Shown here: piece after piece, positions 6,504 through 13,245 of the stretch
Numbering within the stretch: position 1 is the stretch's first letter
How the letters are laid out: every line of letters begins with the position of its first letter
DNA from: an uncultured Eubacteriales bacterium
GTDB lineage: Bacteria; Bacillota; Clostridia; Oscillospirales; Acutalibacteraceae
Reading direction: 5' to 3'
Length of the DNA: 13,490 nt
NCBI GenBank assembly: GCA_934667845.1
Contig: CAKUMQ010000064.1
Span: forward strand, 1-13,490
Made by a program: the position numbers and the translations under genes
The notes under the pieces: generated by a model
The model's database searches: none
The model's input: only the letters and a program-made list of their open reading frames with translations
What the model was told of the DNA's origin: nothing

Positions 6504-6544
6504 AAAACCGCCGTCGGAGGGCTTTGGCTCGCCGGCGGCGTTTT
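6504..6544 (+). terminator. Rho-independent terminator after the XRE gene
   Basis: AAAACCGCCGTCGG (6504-6517) pairs with CCGGCGGCGTTTT (6532-6544), with one G-T pair and one bulged C. This gives a GC-rich stem, a 14-base loop, and an A-tract/T-tract pair at the base. It ends the XRE transcript before the spoIVA promoter. A smaller hairpin, GCACG...CGTGC (about 6467-6482), precedes it. Confidence 0.8.
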
Positions 6545-6560
6545 GCGTGGGGAAAAGCTG

Positions 6561-6589
6561 TCATAATCGCGGCGTCGTCGTCATACGCT
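6561..6589 (+). promoter_or_regulatory. Sigma-E-like sporulation promoter of spoIVA
   Basis: TCATAAT (6561-6567) and CATACGCT (6582-6589) are separated by 14 bases. They resemble the mother-cell sigma-E consensus (ATA-containing -35, CATACA-like -10, 13-15 spacer). The B. subtilis spoIVA gene is sigma-E dependent, and no sigma-A promoter is seen here. Transcription would start about 50 bases before the ATG. Confidence 0.6.
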
Positions 6590-6645
6590 TTACCAAGAAT
6601 ACCGGCGGGACAAAATGCCGATCAAGGGAAAAGAGGATGGCGCCA

Positions 6646-8124
6646 ATGAGTCAGAGTAATATTTACAGCGACATTGCCGCGCGCACGGGGGGCGATATCT
6701 ATATCGGTGTCGTCGGCCCGGTGCGCACGGGAAAATCCACCTTTATCAAGCGGTTTATGGATACGATGGTCATTCCGCATATGGAGAGCACCTATAAGCG
6801 TGAGCGGGCGACCGATGAGCTGCCGCAGTCCTCGGCGGGAAAGACCATTATGACCACCGAGCCGAAATTCATCCCCGAGGAGGGGGCCGCGGTCGCGATC
6901 GACGGCAAGACCTCCATGCAGGTGCGGCTGATCGACTGTGTGGGCTATATCGTCCCGTCTGCGCTCGGCTATCTTGAAGACAACGCGCCGCGCATGGTGA
7001 AAACGCCGTGGTTTGACGAAGAGGTGCCGTTTAATATGGCGGCGGAGCTGGGAACCAAAAAGGTCATCACCGAGCATTCCACGATCGGGCTTGTGGTGAC
7101 GACCGACGGCAGTATCACGGATATTCCGCGCGAGGAATACGCCGAGGCGGAAAAGCGGGTCATCGACGAGCTGACGGCGCTTAACAAGCCGTTTGTCGTG
7201 CTGCTCAACGTGCTGGAGCCGACGTCGCCGACGTCGGTGGCGCTCGGGCGGGAGCTGACCAAGCGCTACGGCGTGCCGGTCTGCCCGGTCAACTGCCTGG
7301 ATATGGGCGAGGAGGATATGCTCGCGATCCTCGAACAGATCCTGCGGCAATTCCCGCTTAAAGAGGTCGATGTCGAGCTGCCGCGCTGGCTTCTGCGCCT
7401 GCCCGCCGACGACCCTGTTCGCCGGTCGGTGATGGGGGCGCTTTGCGACGCCGCAGCCGGACGGGAGCGGGTCTGCCAGCTTGAGGATATCGCCGCCGGA
7501 CTGCGGGAATGCCCGCATATCGAGTCCGCACAGCTGACGGCGACCGCGCTTGACCGCGGCGGCGGAACGCTGTGTGTGACCCTTTTGCCGGAGCTGTTCT
7601 ATCAGGTGCTCAGCGACACGACCGGACTGGAGATCCCGGATGAGGCGGCGCTGATGAAGCAGATGCTTGAACTGGCAGCCGTCCGCGAAAAATACGAGAA
7701 GATCCGTCCGGCACTCGAGGAGGTGGAGGCCACCGGCTACGGCATTGTGATGCCCGCCATGGAGGAGATGACGCTCGAGGAGCCGGAGATCATCAAGCAG
7801 AGCGGGCGCTACGGCATCCGTCTGCGCGCCGAGGCGCCGTCGATCCATATGATGAAGGCAACGATCGCCACCGAGGTCTCGCCGATCGTCGGCAGTGAAA
7901 AGCAGTCGGAGGAGCTGGTCAGCTACCTGCTGCGGGAATTTGAGGAAAGCCCGTCGAAGATCTGGGAGTCGAACATCTTCGGCACCTCGCTCTACGGACT
8001 CGTCAATGAGGGGCTGCACAGCAAGCTGTATCGGATGCCGACGGATGCGCGGCTGAAGATCAAGGAGACCGTGGAACGGATCATCAACGAGGGATGCAGC
8101 GGGTTGATCTGCATCATTGTGTAA
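6646..8124 (+). CDS. spoIVA: Stage IV sporulation protein A, spore coat morphogenetic ATPase
   Basis: SpoIVA polymerises, driven by ATP hydrolysis, on the forespore's outer surface and forms the basement layer on which the coat assembles; it is also needed for cortex formation. The translation from ATG 6646 is 492 residues, the same length I recall for B. subtilis SpoIVA, and aligns from its first residues (NIYSDIAARTGGDIYIGVVG). Walker A is GPVRTGKST at 24-32 with Lys30. The threonines in KTIMTTEPKF fall at 70-71, and Asp97 lies in LIDCVG; these are the positions known to matter in B. subtilis. The C-terminus KETVERIINEG...GLI, which anchors the protein, is conserved. An in-frame ATG at 6637 is possible, but GAGG (6633-6636) is well spaced only for 6646, which also matches the family N-terminus. 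A terminator follows the gene. Confidence 0.97.
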   Translation: MSQSNIYSDIAARTGGDIYIGVVGPVRTGKSTFIKRFMDTMVIPHMESTYKRERATDELPQSSAGKTIMTTEPKFIPEEGAAVAIDGKTSMQVRLIDCVGYIVPSALGYLEDNAPRMVKTPWFDEEVPFNMAAELGTKKVITEHSTIGLVVTTDGSITDIPREEYAEAEKRVIDELTALNKPFVVLLNVLEPTSPTSVALGRELTKRYGVPVCPVNCLDMGEEDMLAILEQILRQFPLKEVDVELPRWLLRLPADDPVRRSVMGALCDAAAGRERVCQLEDIAAGLRECPHIESAQLTATALDRGGGTLCVTLLPELFYQVLSDTTGLEIPDEAALMKQMLELAAVREKYEKIRPALEEVEATGYGIVMPAMEEMTLEEPEIIKQSGRYGIRLRAEAPSIHMMKATIATEVSPIVGSEKQSEELVSYLLREFEESPSKIWESNIFGTSLYGLVNEGLHSKLYRMPTDARLKIKETVERIINEGCSGLICIIV

Positions 8125-8135
8125 GCCGGAACGTC

Positions 8136-8169
8136 AGCCCCTTCGTGTAAAGCGAAGGGGCTTTACAAT
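8136..8169 (+). terminator. Rho-independent terminator after spoIVA
   Basis: AGCCCCTTCG (8136-8145) and CGAAGGGGCT (8153-8162) form a perfect 10-bp stem with a seven-base loop, followed by TTTACAATTT. It lies 11 bases after the spoIVA stop and about 22 bases before the next start codon, so some read-through to the protease pair is possible. Confidence 0.85.
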
Positions 8170-8184
8170 TTGGAGGGAGATACT

Positions 8185-8526
8185 ATGGAGAAGAAAAACG
8201 CGCCGCCGGAGGAGACGAGCGAAAAAAGGGACGGCGCATGGCGGATCATGGCGGCACAGGGGATATTCTGCGCTGTGTTTTTGTTGCTTACGCTGCTGCT
8301 TCGCCTGATCGGCGGCGGGGTATTTCAGTGGTTTGGCGGAACAGTCGGCGGGGCGCTGCACGACGACCGCTTTATGAGAGAGATGTCGGTCAGGCTGTAC
8401 GGCACGACCCATACGACGGTGACGACCGTCAAGCCGATCGTGACCGAAACGACGGCGGCTGTGACCGATACCGCTGCATCGGCAACCGGCAGCACGGCGG
8501 CGACCGGCTCGGAGACCGTGTGCTGA
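8185..8526 (+). CDS. Small single-pass membrane protein in the SpoIVFA position
   Basis: I do not recognise this 113-residue protein by sequence. It has a charged cytosolic N-terminus (1-20), one transmembrane helix (about 22-43), a short aromatic/Gly stretch (VFQWFGG, then RFMREMSVRLYG), and a Thr/Ala/Ser-rich tail (74-113) ending in Cys. GGAGGGA (8172-8178) is well placed for ATG 8185; an in-frame TTG at 8170 lies too close to it. The gene overlaps the next by seven bases, so it is translationally coupled to an M50 protease of the SpoIVFB type. In many Firmicutes that slot holds SpoIVFA, a one-helix protein with an extracytoplasmic M23-type domain that helps control SpoIVFB. This protein keeps the topology but lacks the M23 domain, so it may be a reduced or substitute SpoIVFA. 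That role is inferred from context. Confidence 0.75.
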   Translation: MEKKNAPPEETSEKRDGAWRIMAAQGIFCAVFLLLTLLLRLIGGGVFQWFGGTVGGALHDDRFMREMSVRLYGTTHTTVTTVKPIVTETTAAVTDTAASATGSTAATGSETVC

Positions 8527-9107
8527 GCGTACGGCTCGGCGGCATCCGCTGGCAGCTCAGTCCGCTGTTTCCTGCGCTTTTGGTGGTGCTGTTGTCCGCT
8601 CCGGCAGCAGCGCCGGTCGGCCGCTGTGTCGCGGCGGCGTTTTGGCATGAAAGCGGACATATTCTCGCTATGGCGCTTTGCGGTGCGTGCCCGCGCATGG
8701 TGACGCTCGGCGCGTTCGGGATCCGCATGGAGCAGGACGGCGCCTGCCCGCTGTCCTACCGGCAGAATATCGCCGTGTCGGCGGCGGGACCGCTCATGAA
8801 TCTTCTCGGGGCGGCAGCCGCCTTTCTTTTCCGCTGCCCAGCGATCGGCGGCGTCCATCTGGGGCTTGCCGTGTTCAATCTGCTTCCCCTGTCCATGCTG
8901 GACGGCGGACAAATGCTGTATAGCTGTTTAGCTTTACACATGTCGCCGTCCCGTGCCGCAACCGTTTGCCGCCGCCTGACCGTGGGCTGTCTGCTGATCT
9001 TATATACAGGCGCATTTCTCGTGCTCTTTTCCTCCGGATATAACGTCAGTCTTCTCGTGACGGCGGTTTATTTGACGGTTTGGCTGTTTTTCGGCGAAAA
9101 CGATTGA
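8520..9107 (+). CDS. spoIVFB: SpoIVFB-like M50 (site-2) intramembrane metalloprotease
   Basis: This is a polytopic zinc protease of the M50 family. HESGH at residues 43-47 is the HExxH site, and NLLPLSMLDGG at 120-130 supplies the third ligand (Asp128) and the family's second signature. About five or six hydrophobic segments are visible. In Bacillus, SpoIVFB sits in the membrane around the forespore and cleaves pro-sigma-K to activate late mother-cell transcription. At 195 residues this protein is shorter than the roughly 290-residue B. subtilis SpoIVFB; it lacks the C-terminal CBS domain that senses ATP. The start is GTG 8520, with GGAG (8511-8514) five bases upstream and a seven-base overlap with the preceding gene. 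Its position before the radical SAM and DUF2344 genes matches clostridial SpoIVFB loci. The protease assignment is firm; the pro-sigma-K role is likely. Confidence 0.85.
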   Translation: MLSVRLGGIRWQLSPLFPALLVVLLSAPAAAPVGRCVAAAFWHESGHILAMALCGACPRMVTLGAFGIRMEQDGACPLSYRQNIAVSAAGPLMNLLGAAAAFLFRCPAIGGVHLGLAVFNLLPLSMLDGGQMLYSCLALHMSPSRAATVCRRLTVGCLLILYTGAFLVLFSSGYNVSLLVTAVYLTVWLFFGEND

Positions 9108-9132
9108 AAAACGGCGGGAAATGCGGTATGAT
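9104..9132 (+). promoter_or_regulatory. Sigma-A type promoter of the radical SAM/DUF2344 pair
   Basis: TTGAAA (9104-9109), 17 bases, then TATGAT (9127-9132). The -35 overlaps the last codons of the protease gene. The predicted start, near 9139, is about 28 bases before the radical SAM start codon. This would allow vegetative expression of the pair independently of the sporulation genes upstream. Confidence 0.7.
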
Positions 9133-9166
9133 ATACAGGTATGGACGTCTGCAAAGGAGGATGTGC

Positions 9167-11014
9167 GTGGAATATGCATGGGACGAGCTGTTTTCACAGG
9201 TACAGAAGCCTGCGCGATACAGCGGCGGAGAATTAAACAGCGTTGTTAAGGACCCGGCAGCCGTTTCGGTGCGGTTTGCCTTTTGTTTTCCGGATCTGTA
9301 TGAGGTGGGAATGTCCCATCTCGGGATGAAGATCCTCTACGGGCTGTTCAATCAGCGGGAGGATATCTGGTGTGAACGCGTTTTCATGCCCGATACGGAT
9401 ATGGAGCAGCTGATGCGGGAGCGGCAGCTGCCGCTGTTTGCGCTTGAGAGCCGCGACCCGATCAACACGTTTGATTTTATCGGGTTTACGCTCCAGTATG
9501 AGATGAGCTATACCGCCGTGCTGAACATGCTGGATCTTGCCGGGCTGCCGCTGCGCGCAGAGGAGCGCGACGAGCGGTATCCGCTGGTGGTGGCGGGCGG
9601 ACCGTGTACCTGCAATCCCGAGCCGATCGCGGATTTTGTGGATGTGTTTTTCCTCGGCGAGGGTGAGGAGGTCGATCTCGAGCTGATCGACCTGTATAAA
9701 GAGCACCGCAAAAACGGCTACAATAAGGCGCAGTTTCTGCGCGAGGCGGCGCAGATCGAGGGCGTGTATGTGCCGTCTTTGTATACCGTCAGCTATGAGG
9801 AGGACGGGAGGATCCGTTCGATTGTGCCGACAGACGGCGCGCCCGAACGGGTAAAAAAGCGCATTATAGCGGATCTCGACACCTGCTATTATCCCGAATC
9901 CTTTGTCGTACCGTTTACCGATATCGTGCATGACCGCTTTATGAGCGAGATCTTCCGCGGCTGTATCCGCGGCTGCCGCTTCTGTCAGGCGGGCTTCATC
10001 TATCGCCCCGTGCGGGAAAAATCCGTCGGCACCATTGACCGGCAGAGCCGCGCCCTGTGCGAATCGACGGGGTATGAGGAGTTTTCGCTCTCCTCGCTGT
10101 CCACGAGCGACTATACAAAGCTGACCGAGCTTTTGCCCCGTCTGCTCGACTGGGCGGAGAAGAAAAAGACAAATATATCCCTGCCGTCGCTGCGGGTGGA
10201 CGGCTTTTCCGAGGAGCTTGCCAATCAGCTCAACGTGCTGCGCCGCAGCGGGCTGACGTTTGCCCCCGAGGCGGGAACGCAGCGGCTGCGGGATGCGATC
10301 AACAAAAACGTTACTGAGGACGAGATCATGCGCACGACCACCAAGGCGTTTTCGGGCGGCTGGACGGCGGTGAAGCTGTATTTTATGATGGGGCTTCCGA
10401 CGGAGACAGAGGAGGATATTGTCGGCATCGCCGAGCTTGGGCAGCGTATCGTCAACGCCTATTATCAGAATCCGGACAAGCCCCGCGGCAAGGGCGTCAC
10501 GGTGTCGGTCAGTGTGTCCTGCTTTGTGCCGAAGCCGTTTACGCCCTTCCAGTGGGAGCCGATGGACACGCGGGAGCAGTTGATCGAAAAGCAGAAGCTG
10601 CTTTCCAAAAGCGTGACCACCAAAAAGATCGCGCTGCACACCCACGATCCCTCGACGAGCTTTTGGGAGGGGGTGCTTGCGCGCGGCGACCGGCGGCTTT
10701 GCCGTGTGATGGAGAAAGCGTTCCGCCGCGGCTGCAAGCGCGACGCCTGGAGCGAGCACTTCCACCTGGACGTCTGGCTGGACGTGATGCGGGAATGCGG
10801 GCTTGATCCGGCGTTTTATGCCAACCGGAAGCGGGAATTTACCGAGATCTTACCGTGGGATCATCTCGACTACGGCGTGACAAAAGCGTTTCTGATTCGC
10901 GAAAACGAGCGCGCACACGAGAGCGTGACCACGCCGAACTGCCGGGAGAAATGCTCCGGCTGCGGCGCATCCTGCTTCGGAAGGGGTGTCTGTTTTGAAG
11001 ACCGTACGCATTGA
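9167..11014 (+). CDS. B12-binding-like radical SAM protein, TIGR03960 family
   Basis: This 615-residue protein matches the TIGR03960 family of radical SAM proteins with an N-terminal cobalamin-binding-like domain (about 30-240; FPDLYEVGMSHLG at 41-53, VVAGGPCTCNPEPIADFVD at 141-159, FFLGEGEEVD at 161-170). The radical SAM core follows, with the cluster-binding CxxxCxxC at Cys266, Cys270 and Cys273 (RGCIRGCRFCQAGF). A C-terminal cysteine cluster (592, 596, 599, 603, 609) suggests another metal site. The reaction is not known; in some species the protein is fused to the DUF2344 domain encoded next, implying that the two work together, possibly in RNA modification. I chose GTG 9167 because AAGGAGG (9154-9160) abuts the ATG at 9161 but lies six bases before the GTG. 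The C-terminal codons overlap the next gene. Confidence 0.9.
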   Translation: MEYAWDELFSQVQKPARYSGGELNSVVKDPAAVSVRFAFCFPDLYEVGMSHLGMKILYGLFNQREDIWCERVFMPDTDMEQLMRERQLPLFALESRDPINTFDFIGFTLQYEMSYTAVLNMLDLAGLPLRAEERDERYPLVVAGGPCTCNPEPIADFVDVFFLGEGEEVDLELIDLYKEHRKNGYNKAQFLREAAQIEGVYVPSLYTVSYEEDGRIRSIVPTDGAPERVKKRIIADLDTCYYPESFVVPFTDIVHDRFMSEIFRGCIRGCRFCQAGFIYRPVREKSVGTIDRQSRALCESTGYEEFSLSSLSTSDYTKLTELLPRLLDWAEKKKTNISLPSLRVDGFSEELANQLNVLRRSGLTFAPEAGTQRLRDAINKNVTEDEIMRTTTKAFSGGWTAVKLYFMMGLPTETEEDIVGIAELGQRIVNAYYQNPDKPRGKGVTVSVSVSCFVPKPFTPFQWEPMDTREQLIEKQKLLSKSVTTKKIALHTHDPSTSFWEGVLARGDRRLCRVMEKAFRRGCKRDAWSEHFHLDVWLDVMRECGLDPAFYANRKREFTEILPWDHLDYGVTKAFLIRENERAHESVTTPNCREKCSGCGASCFGRGVCFEDRTH

Positions 11015-11633
11015 ATTTTCCAAGACCGGACGGGCAAAATATATTTCCCACCTCGATCTGATGCGGACGATGACCCGCGCGCTTCGCCGTGCCGATATCC
11101 CGCTTTGGTACACAGAGGGCTTCAACCGCCACCCGTATATCACGTTTGCCGCGCCGCTGTCGCTCGGCTACGAGGGACTCTGCGAGACGATGGATCTGCG
11201 GCTTGAGGAGGATATGCCGGACGGGGAGCTTGCCGCGCGGCTCAATGCCGTCATGCCGGAGGGACTTTCGGTGCTTTCCGCCCACGAGGCGGAGCAAAAG
11301 CCGGGCGCGCTGACCTCTGCGCGCTATCGTCTCCGCCTTTCCTGCGGCGAAGCGGAGCTGGCGGCTTTTCTGCAGCAGCCCGCCATGACGGTGGAGAAGC
11401 GGACAAAAAAGGGGACCATGAAGCCGGTGGATATCAAGCCGGCGCTTGCATCGCCTGCGCTAACGGCAGACGGGGAGGGGTGCACCCTCGAGGTGACCTT
11501 ACCCTGCAGCAGTGCGGAGACGGTCAATCCGCAGCTGATCCGTGCGGCGCTGTCTGCCTTTCTCGGGCGTGACGTGCAGATGCAGGTCACGCGCACGGCG
11601 CTTTTCGGTCCGGACGGCATACCGTTTCGCTGA
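10995..11633 (+). CDS. DUF2344/TIGR03936 protein, partner of the radical SAM protein
   Basis: This 212-residue protein begins KTVRIEFSKTGRAKYISHLDLMR, the hallmark start of the TIGR03936 (DUF2344) family, followed by RALRRADIPLWYTEGFNRHP and PLSLGYEGLCETMD. The biochemical role is not established. In other genomes this domain is the C-terminal part of the radical SAM protein encoded just upstream, which indicates joint function. TTG 10995 is the likely start: GGAAGGGG (10979-10986) is eight bases upstream, and the protein then begins where the family normally does. GTG 10986 would add three residues and has a poor ribosome site. The gene overlaps the radical SAM gene by about 20 bases in another frame. 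In many clostridia ribonuclease G and ribosomal protein L21 genes follow; here an unrelated exporter follows instead. Confidence 0.88.
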   Translation: MKTVRIEFSKTGRAKYISHLDLMRTMTRALRRADIPLWYTEGFNRHPYITFAAPLSLGYEGLCETMDLRLEEDMPDGELAARLNAVMPEGLSVLSAHEAEQKPGALTSARYRLRLSCGEAELAAFLQQPAMTVEKRTKKGTMKPVDIKPALASPALTADGEGCTLEVTLPCSSAETVNPQLIRAALSAFLGRDVQMQVTRTALFGPDGIPFR

Positions 11634-11649
11634 GCTGTCCTGTGGAAAC

Positions 11650-11678
11650 TTGACAATATTTTGAAAATGGTGTATACT
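11650..11678 (+). promoter_or_regulatory. Near-consensus sigma-A promoter of the exporter operon
   Basis: TTGACA (11650-11655), 17 bases, then TATACT (11673-11678). This is the strongest promoter in the window, with an exact -35 box and five of six matches at -10. It begins 17 bases after the DUF2344 stop and lies upstream of ATG 11710. No terminator separates it from the preceding genes. Confidence 0.85.
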
Positions 11679-11709
11679 CATATAATCCGTTTTTTGCAGG
11701 GAGGCTGTC

Positions 11710-12492
11710 ATGAAACGATTTTTTTCTGACGTCAAACGGTATTGGGGCTACACGCGCTATTCCGCCAATTCGGCGCTGAAGGCGGAAGTCGCCTCCTCAT
11801 ACCTCAACTGGCTGTGGTGGATCCTCGATCCGCTGCTGTACATGCTTGTCTACATGTTCATCGCCGTGATCGTGTTTAAATCTTCGGGAAAGGCTTTTCC
11901 GATCTATGTGTTCTGCGGTCTGACGGTCTGGGATTTCTTCAACCGCAACGCGCTCGGCTCCATCAAGCTGGTGCGCGGAAAGGCGGGCATCATCTCAAAG
12001 GTCTATTTGCCGAAATATGTTCTGGTGATGTCCCGCATGATGCAAAACGGCGTGAAAATGCTGATCTCTCTGGGGCTGATCGTGGTATTGATGCCGTTTT
12101 TCCATCTGCCGTATACCTGGCAGATGCTGCATGCTATTCCTGTGTTTCTTGTGCTGTTTTTCCTCACCTTCGGCATCAGCACAATCCTGATGCATTTCGG
12201 TGTGTTTGTGGATGACCTCTATAATATCATGCAGGCGCTTTTCCGCCTGGTGTTTTATATGTCGGGCATTTTCTATTCCATCAAGAACACAGTGCCGGAG
12301 CCGTATAACCGTATTCTTCTGAAGGGTAATCCTATCGCCTTCTGCATGGAGTCTCTGCGGCAGATCCTGATCGATCAGACTGCGCCGCAGTATAAATACA
12401 TCTTCATATGGACGGCGATCGGTATTGTACTGAGCGCCTTCAGTGTTTGGCTCGTTTATCGGTATGAAAACAGCTATGTAAAGGTGATCTGA
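11710..12492 (+). CDS. ABC-2 type polysaccharide/teichoic-acid exporter permease (TagG/Wzm-like)
   Basis: This 260-residue membrane protein belongs to the ABC-2 family of polysaccharide and wall-teichoic-acid exporters. The N-terminus LKAEVASSYLNWLWWILDPLLYMLVY (residues 23-48) is a very characteristic motif of this group, combining the amphipathic interface helix and the first transmembrane segment. About six hydrophobic helices follow, and a FRLVFYMSGIFYS segment and an LLKGNPIAFCMESLRQILI segment match the conserved C-terminal half. GGGAGG (11699-11704) precedes ATG 11710. It would pair with the ATPase encoded two bases downstream to move a lipid-linked glycan or teichoic acid across the membrane. 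No glycosyltransferase genes are visible, so the exported polymer cannot be named. Confidence 0.92.
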   Translation: MKRFFSDVKRYWGYTRYSANSALKAEVASSYLNWLWWILDPLLYMLVYMFIAVIVFKSSGKAFPIYVFCGLTVWDFFNRNALGSIKLVRGKAGIISKVYLPKYVLVMSRMMQNGVKMLISLGLIVVLMPFFHLPYTWQMLHAIPVFLVLFFLTFGISTILMHFGVFVDDLYNIMQALFRLVFYMSGIFYSIKNTVPEPYNRILLKGNPIAFCMESLRQILIDQTAPQYKYIFIWTAIGIVLSAFSVWLVYRYENSYVKVI

Positions 12493-12494
12493 GT

Positions 12495-13229
12495 ATGAGT
12501 GAAAACGTGATCGACGTCAAGGATCTGGTCATAACCTATAAGACGGTTCAGCGCGCGTCGCTTCTTCATTTTCTTCAGCCGGGAAGGAAAAAGAAAAAGG
12601 AGGAGCTGTTTACGGCGGTAAAGGGCGTCAGCTTTTCGATCGAAGAAGGACAGATCGTCGGCATTGTCGGGAAAAACGGCAGCGGAAAATCCACTATGCT
12701 GCGCTCCATTGCCGGTGTGTTTTCTCCGAATTCCGGCTCCATTGATATCCACGGCCGCTCGATCTCCCTGCTGTCCATCGGCGTCGGCTTTGAGCGCACG
12801 CTGTCGGGACGGGAAAACATCTATCTTTCCGGATTGCTGCTCGGATTTTCCAAGGAGCAGATCCGCGAGCGGGAAGAATCCATCATCACTTTCTCCGAGC
12901 TGGGGGATTTTATTGATAAGCCCGTGTCCACCTATTCAAGCGGCATGTATTCCAAGCTGGCGTTTTCCATTACCGCCATTTTGGAGACGGATATCATGCT
13001 GATCGATGAGGTGCTCAGCGTCGGCGATGTCAAATTCAAGCGGAAGAGCTATGAAAAAATGAAAGAGCTGATCCAGGACGACCGGCGTACCGTGCTGATC
13101 GTGTCCCACAGTTCTGAAACCATCCGCAATCTGTGCAGCAAGGTACTGTGGCTCCACGACGGCGAACTGAAGCGGTTTGGCGAAACGGAAGAGGTTTTGG
13201 CGGAATACGAAGCATTTATGAACGGCTGA
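12495..13229 (+). CDS. ABC exporter ATPase (TagH/Wzt-like)
   Basis: This 244-residue ATPase fits the TagH/Wzt/KpsT group. An N-terminal extension with a long basic insertion (GRKKKKEEL, 30-38) is typical of these proteins. Walker A is GKNGSGKST (59-67), GVGFERTLSGRENIYLSGLLLG (96-117) is the group's conserved Q-loop region, the signature is YSSGM (147-151), Walker B is IMLIDE (167-172), and the switch His is 205 (LIVSHS). It lacks the C-terminal carbohydrate-binding domain of some Wzt proteins and the long TagH tail, so polymer recognition probably lies elsewhere. ATG 12495 follows AAGGTGATC (12481-12489), which pairs well with the 16S rRNA tail. It is co-transcribed with the permease gene, whose stop is two bases upstream. 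Confidence 0.92.
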   Translation: MSENVIDVKDLVITYKTVQRASLLHFLQPGRKKKKEELFTAVKGVSFSIEEGQIVGIVGKNGSGKSTMLRSIAGVFSPNSGSIDIHGRSISLLSIGVGFERTLSGRENIYLSGLLLGFSKEQIREREESIITFSELGDFIDKPVSTYSSGMYSKLAFSITAILETDIMLIDEVLSVGDVKFKRKSYEKMKELIQDDRRTVLIVSHSSETIRNLCSKVLWLHDGELKRFGETEEVLAEYEAFMNG

Positions 13230-13245
13230 AAAGGGGGAACCGGCA

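Noticed and set aside
6547..6645. N-terminal extension of SpoIVA from an upstream start
   Set aside because: It would cover the sigma-E-like promoter and part of the leader, has no similarity to the family N-terminus, and lacks a ribosome site.
6622..8019. Long minus-strand open frame opposite spoIVA
   Set aside because: The plus strand is an unmistakable SpoIVA along its full length.
8185..8526. Small membrane gene as a toxin or as a frameshifted N-terminal piece of the protease gene
   Set aside because: The overlap is a normal coupled stop/start with a good internal ribosome site. The protease is complete from its GTG, and no antitoxin-like partner is present.
9161..9163. ATG as the start of the radical SAM gene
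   Set aside because: It directly touches the AGGAGG sequence, leaving no spacing. The GTG six bases downstream is correctly placed.
9233..10765. Long minus-strand open frame opposite the radical SAM gene
   Set aside because: It is Arg/His/Leu-rich shadow coding from a GC-rich gene; the plus strand carries the CxxxCxxC motif and family-wide conservation.
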